DNA from: Akkermansiaceae bacterium UBA5689
GTDB lineage: Bacteria > Verrucomicrobiota > Verrucomicrobiia > Verrucomicrobiales > Akkermansiaceae
Direction of reading: 5' to 3'
DNA: 27,324 bases
Assembly (NCBI GenBank): GCA_002420305.1
Contig: DIHT01000078.1
Coordinates: 1 to 27,324, forward strand
Every line of letters begins with the position of its first letter. Position 1 is the first letter of the stretch. The translations under genes were made by a program, and so were the position numbers. This document shows, one piece after another, positions 7,207 through 16,500 of this stretch. The notes under the pieces are model-generated. The model was not told the origin of the DNA. It saw only the letters and a program-made list of their open reading frames with translations, and made no database searches.

Positions 7207-8994
7207 TCAAGGCGCAGGTTCGACGATGAGGTAATATGCCCCTAGCTGGTCGCCGGTAGACGCTGTGAAGAAAGGAGACAGGCGGTGTGATCCAGCGGTG
7301 AGTGTTGCGGTGAGCTTTACGTGGCTCTCTGAATCTCCCACGGGTGCAGAGGCAATGTCCTTGCCGTCGATACGAAGGGTCACCTTCTCAAAGTCGAAGG
7401 CTTTTCCGGGGATGGTGCTAAAGGCCTTGCTCGAGCCGGGAACGTTGGGGAGGGCGGGAACGCCTGCGTTGATCGGAATATTTGCTTCGGCAGGCCAGCG
7501 GCGCATCTCGAAGGAATATTTCCCTGTCTTGAGGACTTTAACCGCCCAGTGGCCACGATGCTTTCCCTCCTGAGCCCCGGATCCTCTGCGGATGTGACCC
7601 TGATTCCAAGGTGGGTTCTGCTCTTGGATCCAGTCGTGGGAGGTCAGTGAGACGCGCGGATGCTCCTGATGCCCAAGGTATATTTCAGTGGTTTGGGAAA
7701 ACGTCGGCTCCAGTTCGGCCCACCAGTCGTTATAAAAGGCACGCATCTTTTTGACCTGCTCGGGGTTGTCCGCGGAAAGATCCTTTTTTTGGCCGGGGTC
7801 ATTATCGATGTGATAGAGCTCATTGCCATTTACCAGTCGCCATTGCTCGGACATCACGGATGACTTTCGCCACTTGATGGGATCCCTGACCCGCTGCGAA
7901 TCTGTGATCAGAAATCGATCCGGCCAGTCCTTGTGATCACCTTCCTTGAGTAGCTTGCTGATCGAAATTCCATCGAATTTGAGGGCAGGGGGAATCTTAC
8001 TGGCTCCACAAAGATCAAGGAGAGTCGGAACAATATCGACAAAGGATGTGAGGGTGTTGACGGATTGTTTCTTGTTGAGGTTGCCAGCGGGCCAGTGGAC
8101 GAGGAATGGAACCCGGTGCCCCCCATCATACTCGCTTCCCTTGGAGCCCTTCATTCCGGCATTAAATATGTTTCTGCCGAGAGTCGTCCCGTTATCGGTG
8201 GTGAAGATGAAGATGGTGTTGTTGGTTATTTTCAGTTCTTCAAGAGCACGCCGGGTCCGGCCGACGTTATCATCAATATTCGAGATCATCCCGTAGTAAG
8301 CCTGCTCTGCCTTACTGCGTCCCGGGTAGAGATCCATGTATTTCTGAGGACAATGCAGGGGCCCGTGTGGGGCGTTTGTCGAGATGTAGGCGAAGAAGGG
8401 CTTTTCCTCGCGGACGGAGTCCCGGATGAATTGAATGCCGTAGTCGAAGAAGACGTCACTGCAGAATCCCCTGGCGGAGACGATCTTGCCGTTATGCCAG
8501 TAGCGGCCATCAAAATAATTGTTATTCCAGAGATCCGGGGTTTGCCCCACTCCTCCTCCTCCATGGCGATAGACCTCCGTGAAACCCCGATCCTCTGGAC
8601 GGTAGGGGAAGTTATCCCCAAGATGCCATTTGCCGAACATTCCGGTATGGTACCCATTATCTTTGAGGAGCTGGCCAAGCGTAATTTCATTTTCCCGCAA
8701 CATGGACCGACCGTTCACTGTGTGCCAGACCCCGGTACGGTTGGTCCAGTGTCCGGTAAGCAAGCCACAACGGGTAGGAGAGCAGGTAGGGGCTACGTGG
8801 TAGTCATCTAATGCGACCGCCTCGGTATGTAACTTATCCAGATGGGGGGTTTTTACCCATGGATGACCATTGCAGCCGAGATCGCCATATCCCTGATCGT
8901 CAGTGATGATGAGGACAACATTGGGTTGCCGTGCTATACAGGATTGAACCCAGAGCGATGACCACAGAAAGAGAAGCAGGAGGAGGGAACGCAT
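7207..8994 (-). CDS. Exported S1-family sulfatase with C-terminal beta-rich domain
   Basis: 595 residues from ATG at 8994. The frame extends to a TTG at 9030, but MRSLLLLLFLWSSLWVQS is an ideal signal peptide start. The protein has VVLIITDDQGYGDLG (metal site), the formylglycine motif C71-S-P-T-R with CGLLTG, GMFGKWHLG, FTTDNGTTLG and EYDGGHRVP, so all catalytic landmarks are present. After the sulfatase domain (to about residue 430) there is a C-terminal stretch of about 150 residues with a WAVKVLKTGKYSFEMRRWP segment and an LTAGSHRLSPFF segment, probably a beta-sandwich appended for carbohydrate or surface binding. By family it cleaves sulfate esters of a sugar outside the cytoplasm and needs a formylglycine-generating enzyme, which is not in this window. 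The gene is divergent from the DUF1080 gene, with starts 89 bp apart. The substrate is unknown. Confidence 0.95.
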   Translation of the reverse strand: MRSLLLLLFLWSSLWVQSCIARQPNVVLIITDDQGYGDLGCNGHPWVKTPHLDKLHTEAVALDDYHVAPTCSPTRCGLLTGHWTNRTGVWHTVNGRSMLRENEITLGQLLKDNGYHTGMFGKWHLGDNFPYRPEDRGFTEVYRHGGGGVGQTPDLWNNNYFDGRYWHNGKIVSARGFCSDVFFDYGIQFIRDSVREEKPFFAYISTNAPHGPLHCPQKYMDLYPGRSKAEQAYYGMISNIDDNVGRTRRALEELKITNNTIFIFTTDNGTTLGRNIFNAGMKGSKGSEYDGGHRVPFLVHWPAGNLNKKQSVNTLTSFVDIVPTLLDLCGASKIPPALKFDGISISKLLKEGDHKDWPDRFLITDSQRVRDPIKWRKSSVMSEQWRLVNGNELYHIDNDPGQKKDLSADNPEQVKKMRAFYNDWWAELEPTFSQTTEIYLGHQEHPRVSLTSHDWIQEQNPPWNQGHIRRGSGAQEGKHRGHWAVKVLKTGKYSFEMRRWPAEANIPINAGVPALPNVPGSSKAFSTIPGKAFDFEKVTLRIDGKDIASAPVGDSESHVKLTATLTAGSHRLSPFFTASTGDQLGAYYLIVEPAP

Positions 8995-9083
8995 TAGTGC
9001 AGAAATAGTAAGCGAGAGAAGATTTTGCAATAGCCACTTCCAGTCCGGGGGCTAGAATGTGCGGGTTATCCGTTTTTCTCCTT

Positions 9084-9845
9084 ATGAAAACCACATTGAT
9101 TCAAGCGCCCATTGCCTTTTTGTTAATCACTTTTGTTGCCGGAATCCCTGTTGTCGCGGATGATCATCTGGGAGCCTGGCCCCCTGAGGGGTTCTCTGCT
9201 CTCTTTAACGGCAAGGATCTGAAGGGATGGTGGGGAATTGGAACTGAGGATCCAGCTAAATGGATGGCGCTTAGTCCGGAAAAGCTCGCCGAAAAGAAAG
9301 CCAAGAGCTTGCTGGATATTCGAAAGCACTGGAGTGTAGAGAATGAGGAGTTGGTCAACGATGGCAACGGACTCTACCTCAGCACAGAGAAGCACTATGG
9401 CGATTTCGAGTTGCTGCTCGAATACAAGACAGTGGCCAAAGCGGATAGTGGAATCTACCTCCGTGGCATTCCGCAGGTTCAGATCTGGGACTCCACCAAA
9501 GAGGGGGGAAAGTGGGATATTGGGGCCGACAAGGGTTCAGGAGGCCTCTGGAACAATCCCAAGAGTTGGCCCGGGAAGGATCCACTTGTGCGCGCTGATA
9601 AGCCCTTTGGAGAGTGGAACAGCTTCCGTATCATCATGGCGGGGGATCTTGTGACCATTCATCTTAATGGAAAGCTGGTGGTCGATCATGCGCGATTACA
9701 AAACTATTTTGATAAGAAGGGGACCCTTCCTGAAAAAGGACCAATTCAATTACAGACGCATGGAGGTGAGATCCGCTGGCGTAACGTCTTCGTCAGGGAG
9801 ATTGGGAAGGAGGAGTCCCGCAAGATTCAGGAGCGTAAAAAGTGA
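9084..9845 (+). CDS. Secreted DUF1080 protein (3-keto-disaccharide hydrolase family)
   Basis: 253 residues from ATG at 9084, chosen because MKTTLIQAPIAFLLITFVAG followed by VVADD is a clean signal peptide. An in-frame ATG at 9057 is preceded by a G-rich stretch that could act as ribosome binding site, so a start nine codons earlier is possible. The family pattern is clear: GFSALFNGKDLKGWWG at the start of the domain, DFELLLEYKTVAKADSGIYLRG and VQIWD in the middle, WNSFRIIMAGDLVTIHLNGKLVVDH, and the terminal GPIQLQTHGGEIRWRNVFVREI. The fold is a concanavalin-like jelly roll; characterised members cleave 3-keto-glycosides produced by sugar dehydrogenases. It is the first gene of a plus-strand run, 49 bp before the PHP-domain gene, and divergent from a sulfatase, which suggests glycan breakdown. 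Confidence 0.93.
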   Translation: MKTTLIQAPIAFLLITFVAGIPVVADDHLGAWPPEGFSALFNGKDLKGWWGIGTEDPAKWMALSPEKLAEKKAKSLLDIRKHWSVENEELVNDGNGLYLSTEKHYGDFELLLEYKTVAKADSGIYLRGIPQVQIWDSTKEGGKWDIGADKGSGGLWNNPKSWPGKDPLVRADKPFGEWNSFRIIMAGDLVTIHLNGKLVVDHARLQNYFDKKGTLPEKGPIQLQTHGGEIRWRNVFVREIGKEESRKIQERKK

Positions 9846-9894
9846 TGCGAGTTAAAGTCTCGCGGACGCACAAACAATTCGCTGGCCCAGTCAT

Positions 9895-11145
9895 ATGAAG
9901 AAATATCATCTGCTGCTGGGAGCTGTTGTGCTTGGCCTCGTGGCCGCACTGTTCTGGCCCCGTGCCCTGAAGGAAAAAGAGACAGAGGTTTCCCTCCTAT
10001 GGTTCAAGGGAAATACTCATACTCATACACTGTGGAGCGATGGGAATGATTTTCCCGACATGGTAGTAGATTGGTATAAAGAGCAGGGGTATGATTTTCT
10101 TGCTCTTTCGGACCATAATATTCTGAGCCGGGGAGAAAAGTGGATGAAGAGCACGGCGATCAAGAGTCGCCAGAAAGGTGACGGGCCTTCTGCCTTGGAA
10201 AAGTATCGTAAGCGATTCGGTGAGGATTGGGTAGAGGTTCGAGGAGAAGAGGGCGCTGAGGAGGTTCGCCTGAGAACACTCGACGAACTGCGATCCGAAT
10301 TTGAGGAGGAGGGGCGCTTTCTCCTCGTTGAGGCAGAAGAAATCACTGATCGGTTCGAGAGGCATCAGGTGCATATTAATGCGTTGAATCTTGAGGAATT
10401 AATTCCACCACAGAAGGGGACTTCCGTGGTCGATACCATGCGGAACAACCTCCGAATGGTTCGAGAGCAGGCGGAGCGCCTCGGGAAGCCCATTGTTGCG
10501 CACCTGAACCACCCGAATTTTCATTTCTCGTTCACCGCAGAGCAATTAGCTGAAGTGGTTGAGGAGCAGTTTTTCGAGGTCTACAACGGCCATCCGGGGA
10601 TTAATCATCTCGGTGATGAAACGCACCCCGGGGACGAGCAGCTCTGGGATATGGCGAATGCTATCCGACTCAGAAAATTGAAGGCAGCTCCTCTGTATGG
10701 CATTGCGACCGATGATTCACACGAGTATCACGGGGGTAACGTTTCTCCTGGACGCGGCTGGATCATGGTCAAGGCGGAGCGCCTGGAGGCGGATCTTCTT
10801 ATGAAGGCGCTGGAGAGCGGCGAATTCTATGGATCCTCCGGAGTGACGCTGCAGGATGTGTCCTTCCGGGCGGGCATCATCGAATTGGAGATCGAGGGGC
10901 AGCCCGGGGTAGTCTACAAAACCCAGTTTATCGGCACCCGCAGCGGTCAAGAGGCTGCTGTGGGGGAGGAGTTGGCCGTTTCAGAATCCCTTCAGCCAGT
11001 CTACCGTCTGCGGGGAGACGAACTCTATGTTCGTGCGAGGGTGACCTCTTCAAGGGATCATCCAAACCCCTCCTACGATGGGCAGAAGGAGCAGGCCTGG
11101 ACTCAGCCTGTGGGGTGGAAGAAATTGATCAATGGAGGGCAGTGA
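9895..11145 (+). CDS. Membrane-anchored PHP-domain metal-dependent hydrolase
   Basis: 416 residues from ATG at 9895. Residues 4-22 (YHLLLGAVVLGLVAALFWP) form a signal anchor or uncleaved signal, placing the catalytic part outside the cytoplasm. PHP metal-binding motifs are complete: H42-T-H44 within NTHTHTLWSDG, D73-H74 in LALSDHN, acidic VEAEEIT (E146-E149), H157/H160 in RHQVHINAL, H203-L-N-H206 and the final D273-D-S-H276. The PHP family includes phosphoesterases such as histidinol phosphatase; members of this exported type are common in Verrucomicrobia and related phyla, with unknown substrates. After about residue 310 a beta-rich C-terminal domain follows (residues about 310-416). The gene lies between a DUF1080 protein and an acetyltransferase on the same strand. 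The reaction is probably hydrolysis of a phosphate ester, but this is inference. Confidence 0.9.
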   Translation: MKKYHLLLGAVVLGLVAALFWPRALKEKETEVSLLWFKGNTHTHTLWSDGNDFPDMVVDWYKEQGYDFLALSDHNILSRGEKWMKSTAIKSRQKGDGPSALEKYRKRFGEDWVEVRGEEGAEEVRLRTLDELRSEFEEEGRFLLVEAEEITDRFERHQVHINALNLEELIPPQKGTSVVDTMRNNLRMVREQAERLGKPIVAHLNHPNFHFSFTAEQLAEVVEEQFFEVYNGHPGINHLGDETHPGDEQLWDMANAIRLRKLKAAPLYGIATDDSHEYHGGNVSPGRGWIMVKAERLEADLLMKALESGEFYGSSGVTLQDVSFRAGIIELEIEGQPGVVYKTQFIGTRSGQEAAVGEELAVSESLQPVYRLRGDELYVRARVTSSRDHPNPSYDGQKEQAWTQPVGWKKLINGGQ

Positions 11146-11171
11146 AATCTGGAAGGCAGCACTTCTCGGCC

Positions 11172-11603
11172 ATGGTTGTAAAAGAGACAGGATTTGGATC
11201 AGAGGCCTATCGTGGCATGCTGGCTCTGAGGAAGCGAATCCTGCGTGACCCACTTAATCTGGAATGGACGGAGGAGGAGAAGTCATGGGAGGAAAAGGAG
11301 CGTCACTTCGGGTGTTCAGTAGAAGGGCGAATTGTCGCCTGCCTTGTCATTCGCTCGGTGGGCGAGGGGGTGGTCAAGCTGCGGCAGATGGCTGTCGATC
11401 TGGATTGTCAGGGTGCCGGATGGGGTCGGCGCTTGATATGTGGGGTTGAGCAGGTACTTGCCGGAGAAAATATCTCCATCATTGAACTGCATGCCCGGGA
11501 GACGGCCTTGGGGTTTTACGAAAAGCTCGGTTTCGCCCGAGAGGGAGAGAAATTTCTCGAGGTGAATATTCCACATTGGAAAATGTGTAAGAGGATCATC
11601 TAA
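11172..11603 (+). CDS. GNAT-family N-acetyltransferase
   Basis: 143 residues from ATG at 11172. The frame is open upstream, with GTG codons at 11142 and 11115; the GTG at 11142 overlaps the TGA of the PHP gene (GTGA) and has GGAGGG only about 2-3 bases before it, so translational coupling with a ten-residue longer form is possible. Domain signs: YRGMLALRKRILRDPL at the N-terminus, typical of the YjcF/ElaA-like subgroup, then GRIVACLVIR, the acetyl-CoA site VKLRQMAVDLDCQGAGWGRRLI (Q/RxxGxG/A pattern QGAGWG), and the terminal ETALGFYEKLGFAREGEKF. It is cytoplasmic, acetylating an amine of an unknown small molecule or protein. It follows the PHP gene by 26 bp (or overlaps it) and precedes a Dabb gene by 47 bp. 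Confidence 0.9.
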   Translation: MVVKETGFGSEAYRGMLALRKRILRDPLNLEWTEEEKSWEEKERHFGCSVEGRIVACLVIRSVGEGVVKLRQMAVDLDCQGAGWGRRLICGVEQVLAGENISIIELHARETALGFYEKLGFAREGEKFLEVNIPHWKMCKRII

Positions 11604-11650
11604 ATCTTTCCCCTTTTACCACGGGGAGGGACAGGCTAACCCTCCCACTC

Positions 11651-11953
11651 ATGGAGCATCACGTGTATTTCTGGTTGAAGCAGGGTCGGGACAATCCGTC
11701 GGATCGCTCGAAATTCGAGGCAGGCATGAGCAAGCTTACGGAGTCAAAGACTCTTGAGAGTGGCCTCTGGGGGCAACCGGCCGCGACCGAAGAGCGCCCA
11801 GTGACCGATCACTCATGGGATTACGCTCTCTCGTTCAAGTTCGCAACGATGGAGGATCATCATGCCTATCAGGCTGACGATCCGCATCACATGGTGTTCG
11901 TGGAGGATTTCAAGAATTGGTGGGAACGAGTTTTGGTAATGGACCTAGAGTAG
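11651..11953 (+). CDS. Stress-responsive alpha-beta barrel (Dabb) domain protein
   Basis: 100 residues from ATG at 11651, preceded by CTAACCCTCCCACTC with no clear ribosome binding site. The pattern matches Dabb: an opening beta-strand EHHVYFWLKQG, a helix with SDRSKFEAGMSKL, then the characteristic second half WDYALSFKFATMEDHHAYQADDPHHMVFVEDFKNWW with the paired acidic/His residues of the family. Dabb proteins are small cytoplasmic dimers, some binding or cyclising small polyketides, most without known function. It is the last gene of the plus-strand run beginning at 9084 and ends 36 bp from the converging sulfatase. A catalytic role cannot be read from the sequence. Confidence 0.88.
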   Translation: MEHHVYFWLKQGRDNPSDRSKFEAGMSKLTESKTLESGLWGQPAATEERPVTDHSWDYALSFKFATMEDHHAYQADDPHHMVFVEDFKNWWERVLVMDLE

Positions 11954-11989
11954 CCCCGTGTGTTGCCAGGAAGCGCTTGCACTGGTGCC

Positions 11990-13471
11990 TCAAGGCTGCC
12001 AAGGCCTTGGTCCACCTGGTTTCTGCCGGAGAAATTTAGCATCGACGTTGCGATACCATTCATGAAGGTCCTTGCGCATTGTAAGGACTTTGTCGGGCTG
12101 CCTTTCCGCCAGATCGTCCTTTTCTCCCAGATCAGTTGCGAGATTGAAAAGGTGCACTCTCCCATCCTCGAATCTTTCAATCAGCTTGTAGTCGCCCTGC
12201 CGGATCGCCCCGCCGGGAAATCCTCCCTGATTTGAGTAGTGTGGATAGTGCCAGTGCAGCGACTTTCGGGGAAGGGAAGAGTCCGGATCTCGCAGTAGTG
12301 GTACAAGAGATTTCCCGTCGAGGTGCTGCTTTGGTTTGAGGGGAATGTTAGCGAGGTCAAGCAAGGTAGGGTAGAAGTCCATCGATGTGACCGGGTAATG
12401 ACAAACCGTTCCACGGTTGGTGAGGCCGGGAGCGGAGATCATGTAGGGTTCCCGGATTCCGCCTTCGTAAAGCCACCCCTTGCCGCCGCGGAGCGGGACA
12501 TTGGAAGTTGGGCTGCCCTCCGAGGTGGAAAGTCCGCCATTATCAGACATGAAAATGACAATGGTTTCTTTTGTGAGTCCGTTTCTTTCAAGTGAGTCAA
12601 GAACATGGCCTACTGCATTATCCATGGATTCCATCATCGCAGCGTAGACTGGGTGCCGCTGGCGGATACGTACCTTACGCGTGGACCCGTTCTTGCCTTG
12701 CTGTTGCGAGACCTGCTCTTCCGAGCCGAAGGCAGATTCTCCATCGGCGAGAGGCATTTTGGACAATTTTTCCCGATACTTTGCCACGAGGTCGGGCTTG
12801 CCCTGTAGCGGGGTGTGCACCGAGTAGAATGACAGGTAGAGAAAAAAGGGCTCCGTCTTGTGGCTGGTGATAAACTGAGCGCAATCCTCCGCCAGACGCT
12901 CCGGGAGGTGCTCTCCTTTCGGCCCGTCGGGAAGGCGAGGATTGTGATATGGAGAAAAAAAACTGCGGGGCATTCCACGGCTGTGACCTCCGAAATTCAC
13001 ATCGAAGCCCTGCTTGGTTGGCCAGAATTCAGGGGTGGGCCCGAGATGCCATTTTCCAGCGAAGCATGTTTTGTATCCAGCCTCTCGGAATGCTTCAGCG
13101 AGGGTTTCCTCATCGAGATCCATTCGATCATGAAGGGGAGCGGGCAGGAAGCGGCCACTTCGTCGCCCCGAGAAAAAGTTCGTCGCGTCAGGTCGGGAAG
13201 GGTGAAGACCTGTCATGATAGAATACCGCGTGGGCGAGCAGACTGGATTGGCGGCATAACCGTTGGTGAAGCGGCATCCCGCCGCCGCGATGCGGTCACA
13301 ATTTGGTGTCTCGTAGAAGGAGTTCGGGTTATAGGCGCCAATGTCCATATACCCCAAATCGTCTACCAGAAAGAAGACCACATTCGGGCGCTCTGGACTT
13401 GCCGCGAGAGAGAGTAGTCCCTGAGAGATCAGGAAAAGTCTAAATATGTGTGCAGGAAGTGTCCTTGCCAT
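11990..13471 (-). CDS. Exported S1-family sulfatase
   Basis: 493 residues from ATG at 13471, which has AAGGA nine bases upstream and opens a good signal peptide (MARTLPAHIFRLFLISQGLLSLAAS). The frame continues to an ATG at 13534, but that adds a non-hydrophobic leader and is less likely. Motifs: VVFFLVDDLGYMDIG (metal site D37-D38), formylglycine motif C78-S-P-T-R with YSIMTG, FAGKWHLG, FMSDNGG and YEGGIREP. A Gln/Lys-rich insertion (SEEQVSQQQGKNGSTRKVRIRQR) sits before the MMESMDNAVG helix. The C-terminal part (AIRQGDYKLIERFEDGRVHLFNLATDLGEKDDLA) is typical of the compact sulfatase type, without the extra beta domain of the sulfatase at 7207-8994. It is convergent with the Dabb gene and divergent from the protease gene. 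It should act on sulfated glycans outside the cytoplasm; the substrate is unknown. Confidence 0.95.
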   Translation of the reverse strand: MARTLPAHIFRLFLISQGLLSLAASPERPNVVFFLVDDLGYMDIGAYNPNSFYETPNCDRIAAAGCRFTNGYAANPVCSPTRYSIMTGLHPSRPDATNFFSGRRSGRFLPAPLHDRMDLDEETLAEAFREAGYKTCFAGKWHLGPTPEFWPTKQGFDVNFGGHSRGMPRSFFSPYHNPRLPDGPKGEHLPERLAEDCAQFITSHKTEPFFLYLSFYSVHTPLQGKPDLVAKYREKLSKMPLADGESAFGSEEQVSQQQGKNGSTRKVRIRQRHPVYAAMMESMDNAVGHVLDSLERNGLTKETIVIFMSDNGGLSTSEGSPTSNVPLRGGKGWLYEGGIREPYMISAPGLTNRGTVCHYPVTSMDFYPTLLDLANIPLKPKQHLDGKSLVPLLRDPDSSLPRKSLHWHYPHYSNQGGFPGGAIRQGDYKLIERFEDGRVHLFNLATDLGEKDDLAERQPDKVLTMRKDLHEWYRNVDAKFLRQKPGGPRPWQP

Positions 13472-13589
13472 GACTCGAATTCCTTCACGGGGGCTTGGGA
13501 TTGGCAAGGCAGAACCGAATCTCACGCTCGTCATTTCTCAAAACTTTCGCTTTCGTCGCCCGGGCGCGGTGGCAATCTAGGTGATGACG

Positions 13590-16500
13590 ATGGAAAGACG
13601 ATCAGTCATATGGGTTGGAGCTGCGCTGCTGTTGGTCGTCACCGCATTTGTACTTTTACTTCAGGAGAAAAAGAGTCTCGCATCCGTTTTTTACGAGGGT
13701 GCTACCAAGGATAAAAAGCAGATCCTCTACCAGGGCGCGCAGTTGAATGCGGCACGGAAGACGGAGTCAACCCGAAGTCGTTCCGAATCAATACTGAGGC
13801 TTCCGAATTTTGACTCGGATAGGCTTCTTCGGGAAAATCCTCTCCGCAAAGGGCATCCACTTCGTTTTGCCAAACGATTGCCGGTTAACATTAACCCGGG
13901 AGAGCATGGTGAGTGGAAAGTCCGTGACGGGAAAGCACAGTGGAGCTTTCGAATCGAAGCTCCAGGTGCGGTGAATTTGAATCTGGGCTTCTCCCGTTTC
14001 TTTCTGCCAGAAAATGCGCGTCTGGAGCTGCGAGTCGGGGGGCAGTTGCTGGTAAGGCCGTTCACTGCCAGAGATAATGAGAGTCATGGAGAATTATGGA
14101 CTCCAGTTGTTGCGGCTTCAGAGATCGATTTGCGATTAGAACTGCCGAATGATGAGCGAGGCAGAGTCGAGCTGGAGCTTACCTCGGTTAACAGGGGATT
14201 CCGTGCCCTGAGCTTCGCAGCGGGTGCGCTGAAAATTGGTAATGAAGCGCCTGAGGGGGACTGCCATATAGATGTTGTTTGCTCGGCTGCCGAGTCGGGA
14301 GTGGGCCCAGCGATCGATCAATATCGAGATCAGATCCGGGCTGCGGGGGCCTATACCCTCAATGGTGAGGACACCTGTTCAGGTAGCGCGGTCAATAATG
14401 TGCGTGGTGATAGGATCCCATACTTCATTACTGCTGATCATTGTGGAGTAACTTCCTCGAATGCACCCAGCATGGTGGTTTACTGGAACCATGAGAACAG
14501 CTCCTGCCGAACACCGGGGAGTATTCAGAATGGTGGAGATGGGAATGGGCCGCTCAGTGATTTCAACAGTGGGGCTATTCTGCGGGCCAGTTACACCGCC
14601 GCTGATATGACTCTCGTCGAGCTCGACGATCCGATTGACCCTGAGCACGAGGTCTATCTTGCCGGATGGTCGCGAACTGGAGAAATACCTGAAATGGCTG
14701 TAGGGGTTCATTTTCCTGCTACTTCAGAGAAGCGGATCAGCTTTGACTTTGACGCTCTGCGCTCCACACGGGATTACAGTTCGGTCAGTAGCCCTGATGG
14801 CACCCATTGGATGATTATTGACTGGGACCATGGGACGACGGAGGGAGGGTCCTCGGGCTCTCCGATTTACGACCAGAACGGCCATATGGTAGGCCAGTTG
14901 AGTGGAGGTGACGCAGCCTGTGGAAATGATGATGCTGATTGGTACGGCAAGTTTTCCGAGGGCTGGGAAGGAGGAGGTTCCTCAGGGTCGAGGTTACGGG
15001 ACTGGCTTGACCCGGATGGAACGGGCGCACTGACCGTGAATGGGCTTTCGCTGGGAGAGGCCAAGGTTGTCTTGTCCAGTGTCGAGGTGGCAGAGGGGGA
15101 CTCTGGAACAAGAAACCTTCAGTTCACAATCAGCCTGAGCCAGCCGCTGGAAGAGAGAGCCACTTTTCTCTATTCCACCGAGAGTGACACGGCTGTGGCT
15201 GGGAGTGACTACGTTCAGGCGTCCGATGTGGCGGTTTCGATTCCAGCGGGCCGCTTGAATGCGACTTTTTCGGTCTCGATTAATGGAGATACCGAAGCTG
15301 AGGAGAATGAACGATTTCGAGTAGTGCTGTCTTCTCAGGGAGATGCTCCGGTCAATCTCAGTGGTGGTCAGGCTTGGGGTATTATTAGAAATGATGATTT
15401 TATCGTGCCGGTTCTGGAAGGCCCCTCGTTAGTGCGGGGGACCGTTGGAGAGGATGTAAACATTGCGGTAGTAGTCAGGAATACCCCCACGGAGTTCGCG
15501 TTGACTCAGGCTCCGTTGGGAATGCAAATCGACGGGCAAGGATTGATCAGTTGGCTGCCCTCGGTTGCCGGTGATTATGTGGCAAGAGTGAGAGTGGCAA
15601 ATGAAGCAGGATCAGAAACCGGGGTCGTGCGTTTTCTGATTACCCCGAACACGCTTTCACAGGCGGTGGACTCCCCAGGGGGCCTTCGGTTACGTTCCGG
15701 GGGATCTGCGCCTTTCTTGATCGAGGCCAGCGGGGACTCTCTTGCCGGTAACAACCGTGCGCAGAGTGGGGGCGTAGAGGACGGAGAGGAGTCGTGGCTG
15801 GAAGTGGCTGTCGATGGGCCGGATTACCTTGGCTTCTGGTGGAAGGTGTCGAGCGAGGAAGGGTATGATTTCCTCAGTCTTTCAGTTGATGGGGAGCTGA
15901 GAAGGTCTCTATCCGGTGAGAGAGACTGGGAATACCGGGTTATTGCGATTCCACCCGGGAGTCACACCGTTCGTTGGTCCTACAGTAAGGATGCGAGTTC
16001 TCTCGGAGGCGCAGACCGGGGATGGATTGATTATCTGCAACTGGCCTCGCGGAGTATGCCCTTTCTGATGGATCCCCCGTATGTGCGAGTGCGATCCGAA
16101 AGACCCGTCGATTACCAGTATCCCTTATACTCTGGCTCCGGGAATGCCACGTTCTCTCCCGTGCGGTTGGGTGGTGGGCTGCTTCTTAACGACCGGGGTG
16201 AAATAACAGGCACGCCGGTCTCGACCGGGATCGTGAATTTTGATCTCACCATCGGCCAAAGCGGACAGGAAATGACCATCCCTGCGACTCTCGAAGTCAT
16301 GCCCGATTCTCCGGTGGGTGCAGCGGCTTACTCCGCTGATGGACCCGACTGGGGTCTGGCCTGGGAGACGAGTGGTTCAGGTGAATGGATCTCACAGGAG
16401 GATCAGACTGCGGATGGGCAATCTGCAGTGGCAGCTTCTGGAGTGGGCGACAGCGAGAGAGCGGCGCTGAGCACATGGGTCTTTGGTCCAGGGGAAGTAT

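Noticed and set aside
8065..8811. Plus-strand open frame of 248 codons
   Set aside because: It lies wholly inside the well-supported sulfatase on the other strand, has no recognisable motif, and mirrors that gene's codon pattern.
11998..12009. CCAAGGCCTTGG perfect palindrome
   Set aside because: It lies within the coding end of the sulfatase, so it is better explained by codon content than by regulation.
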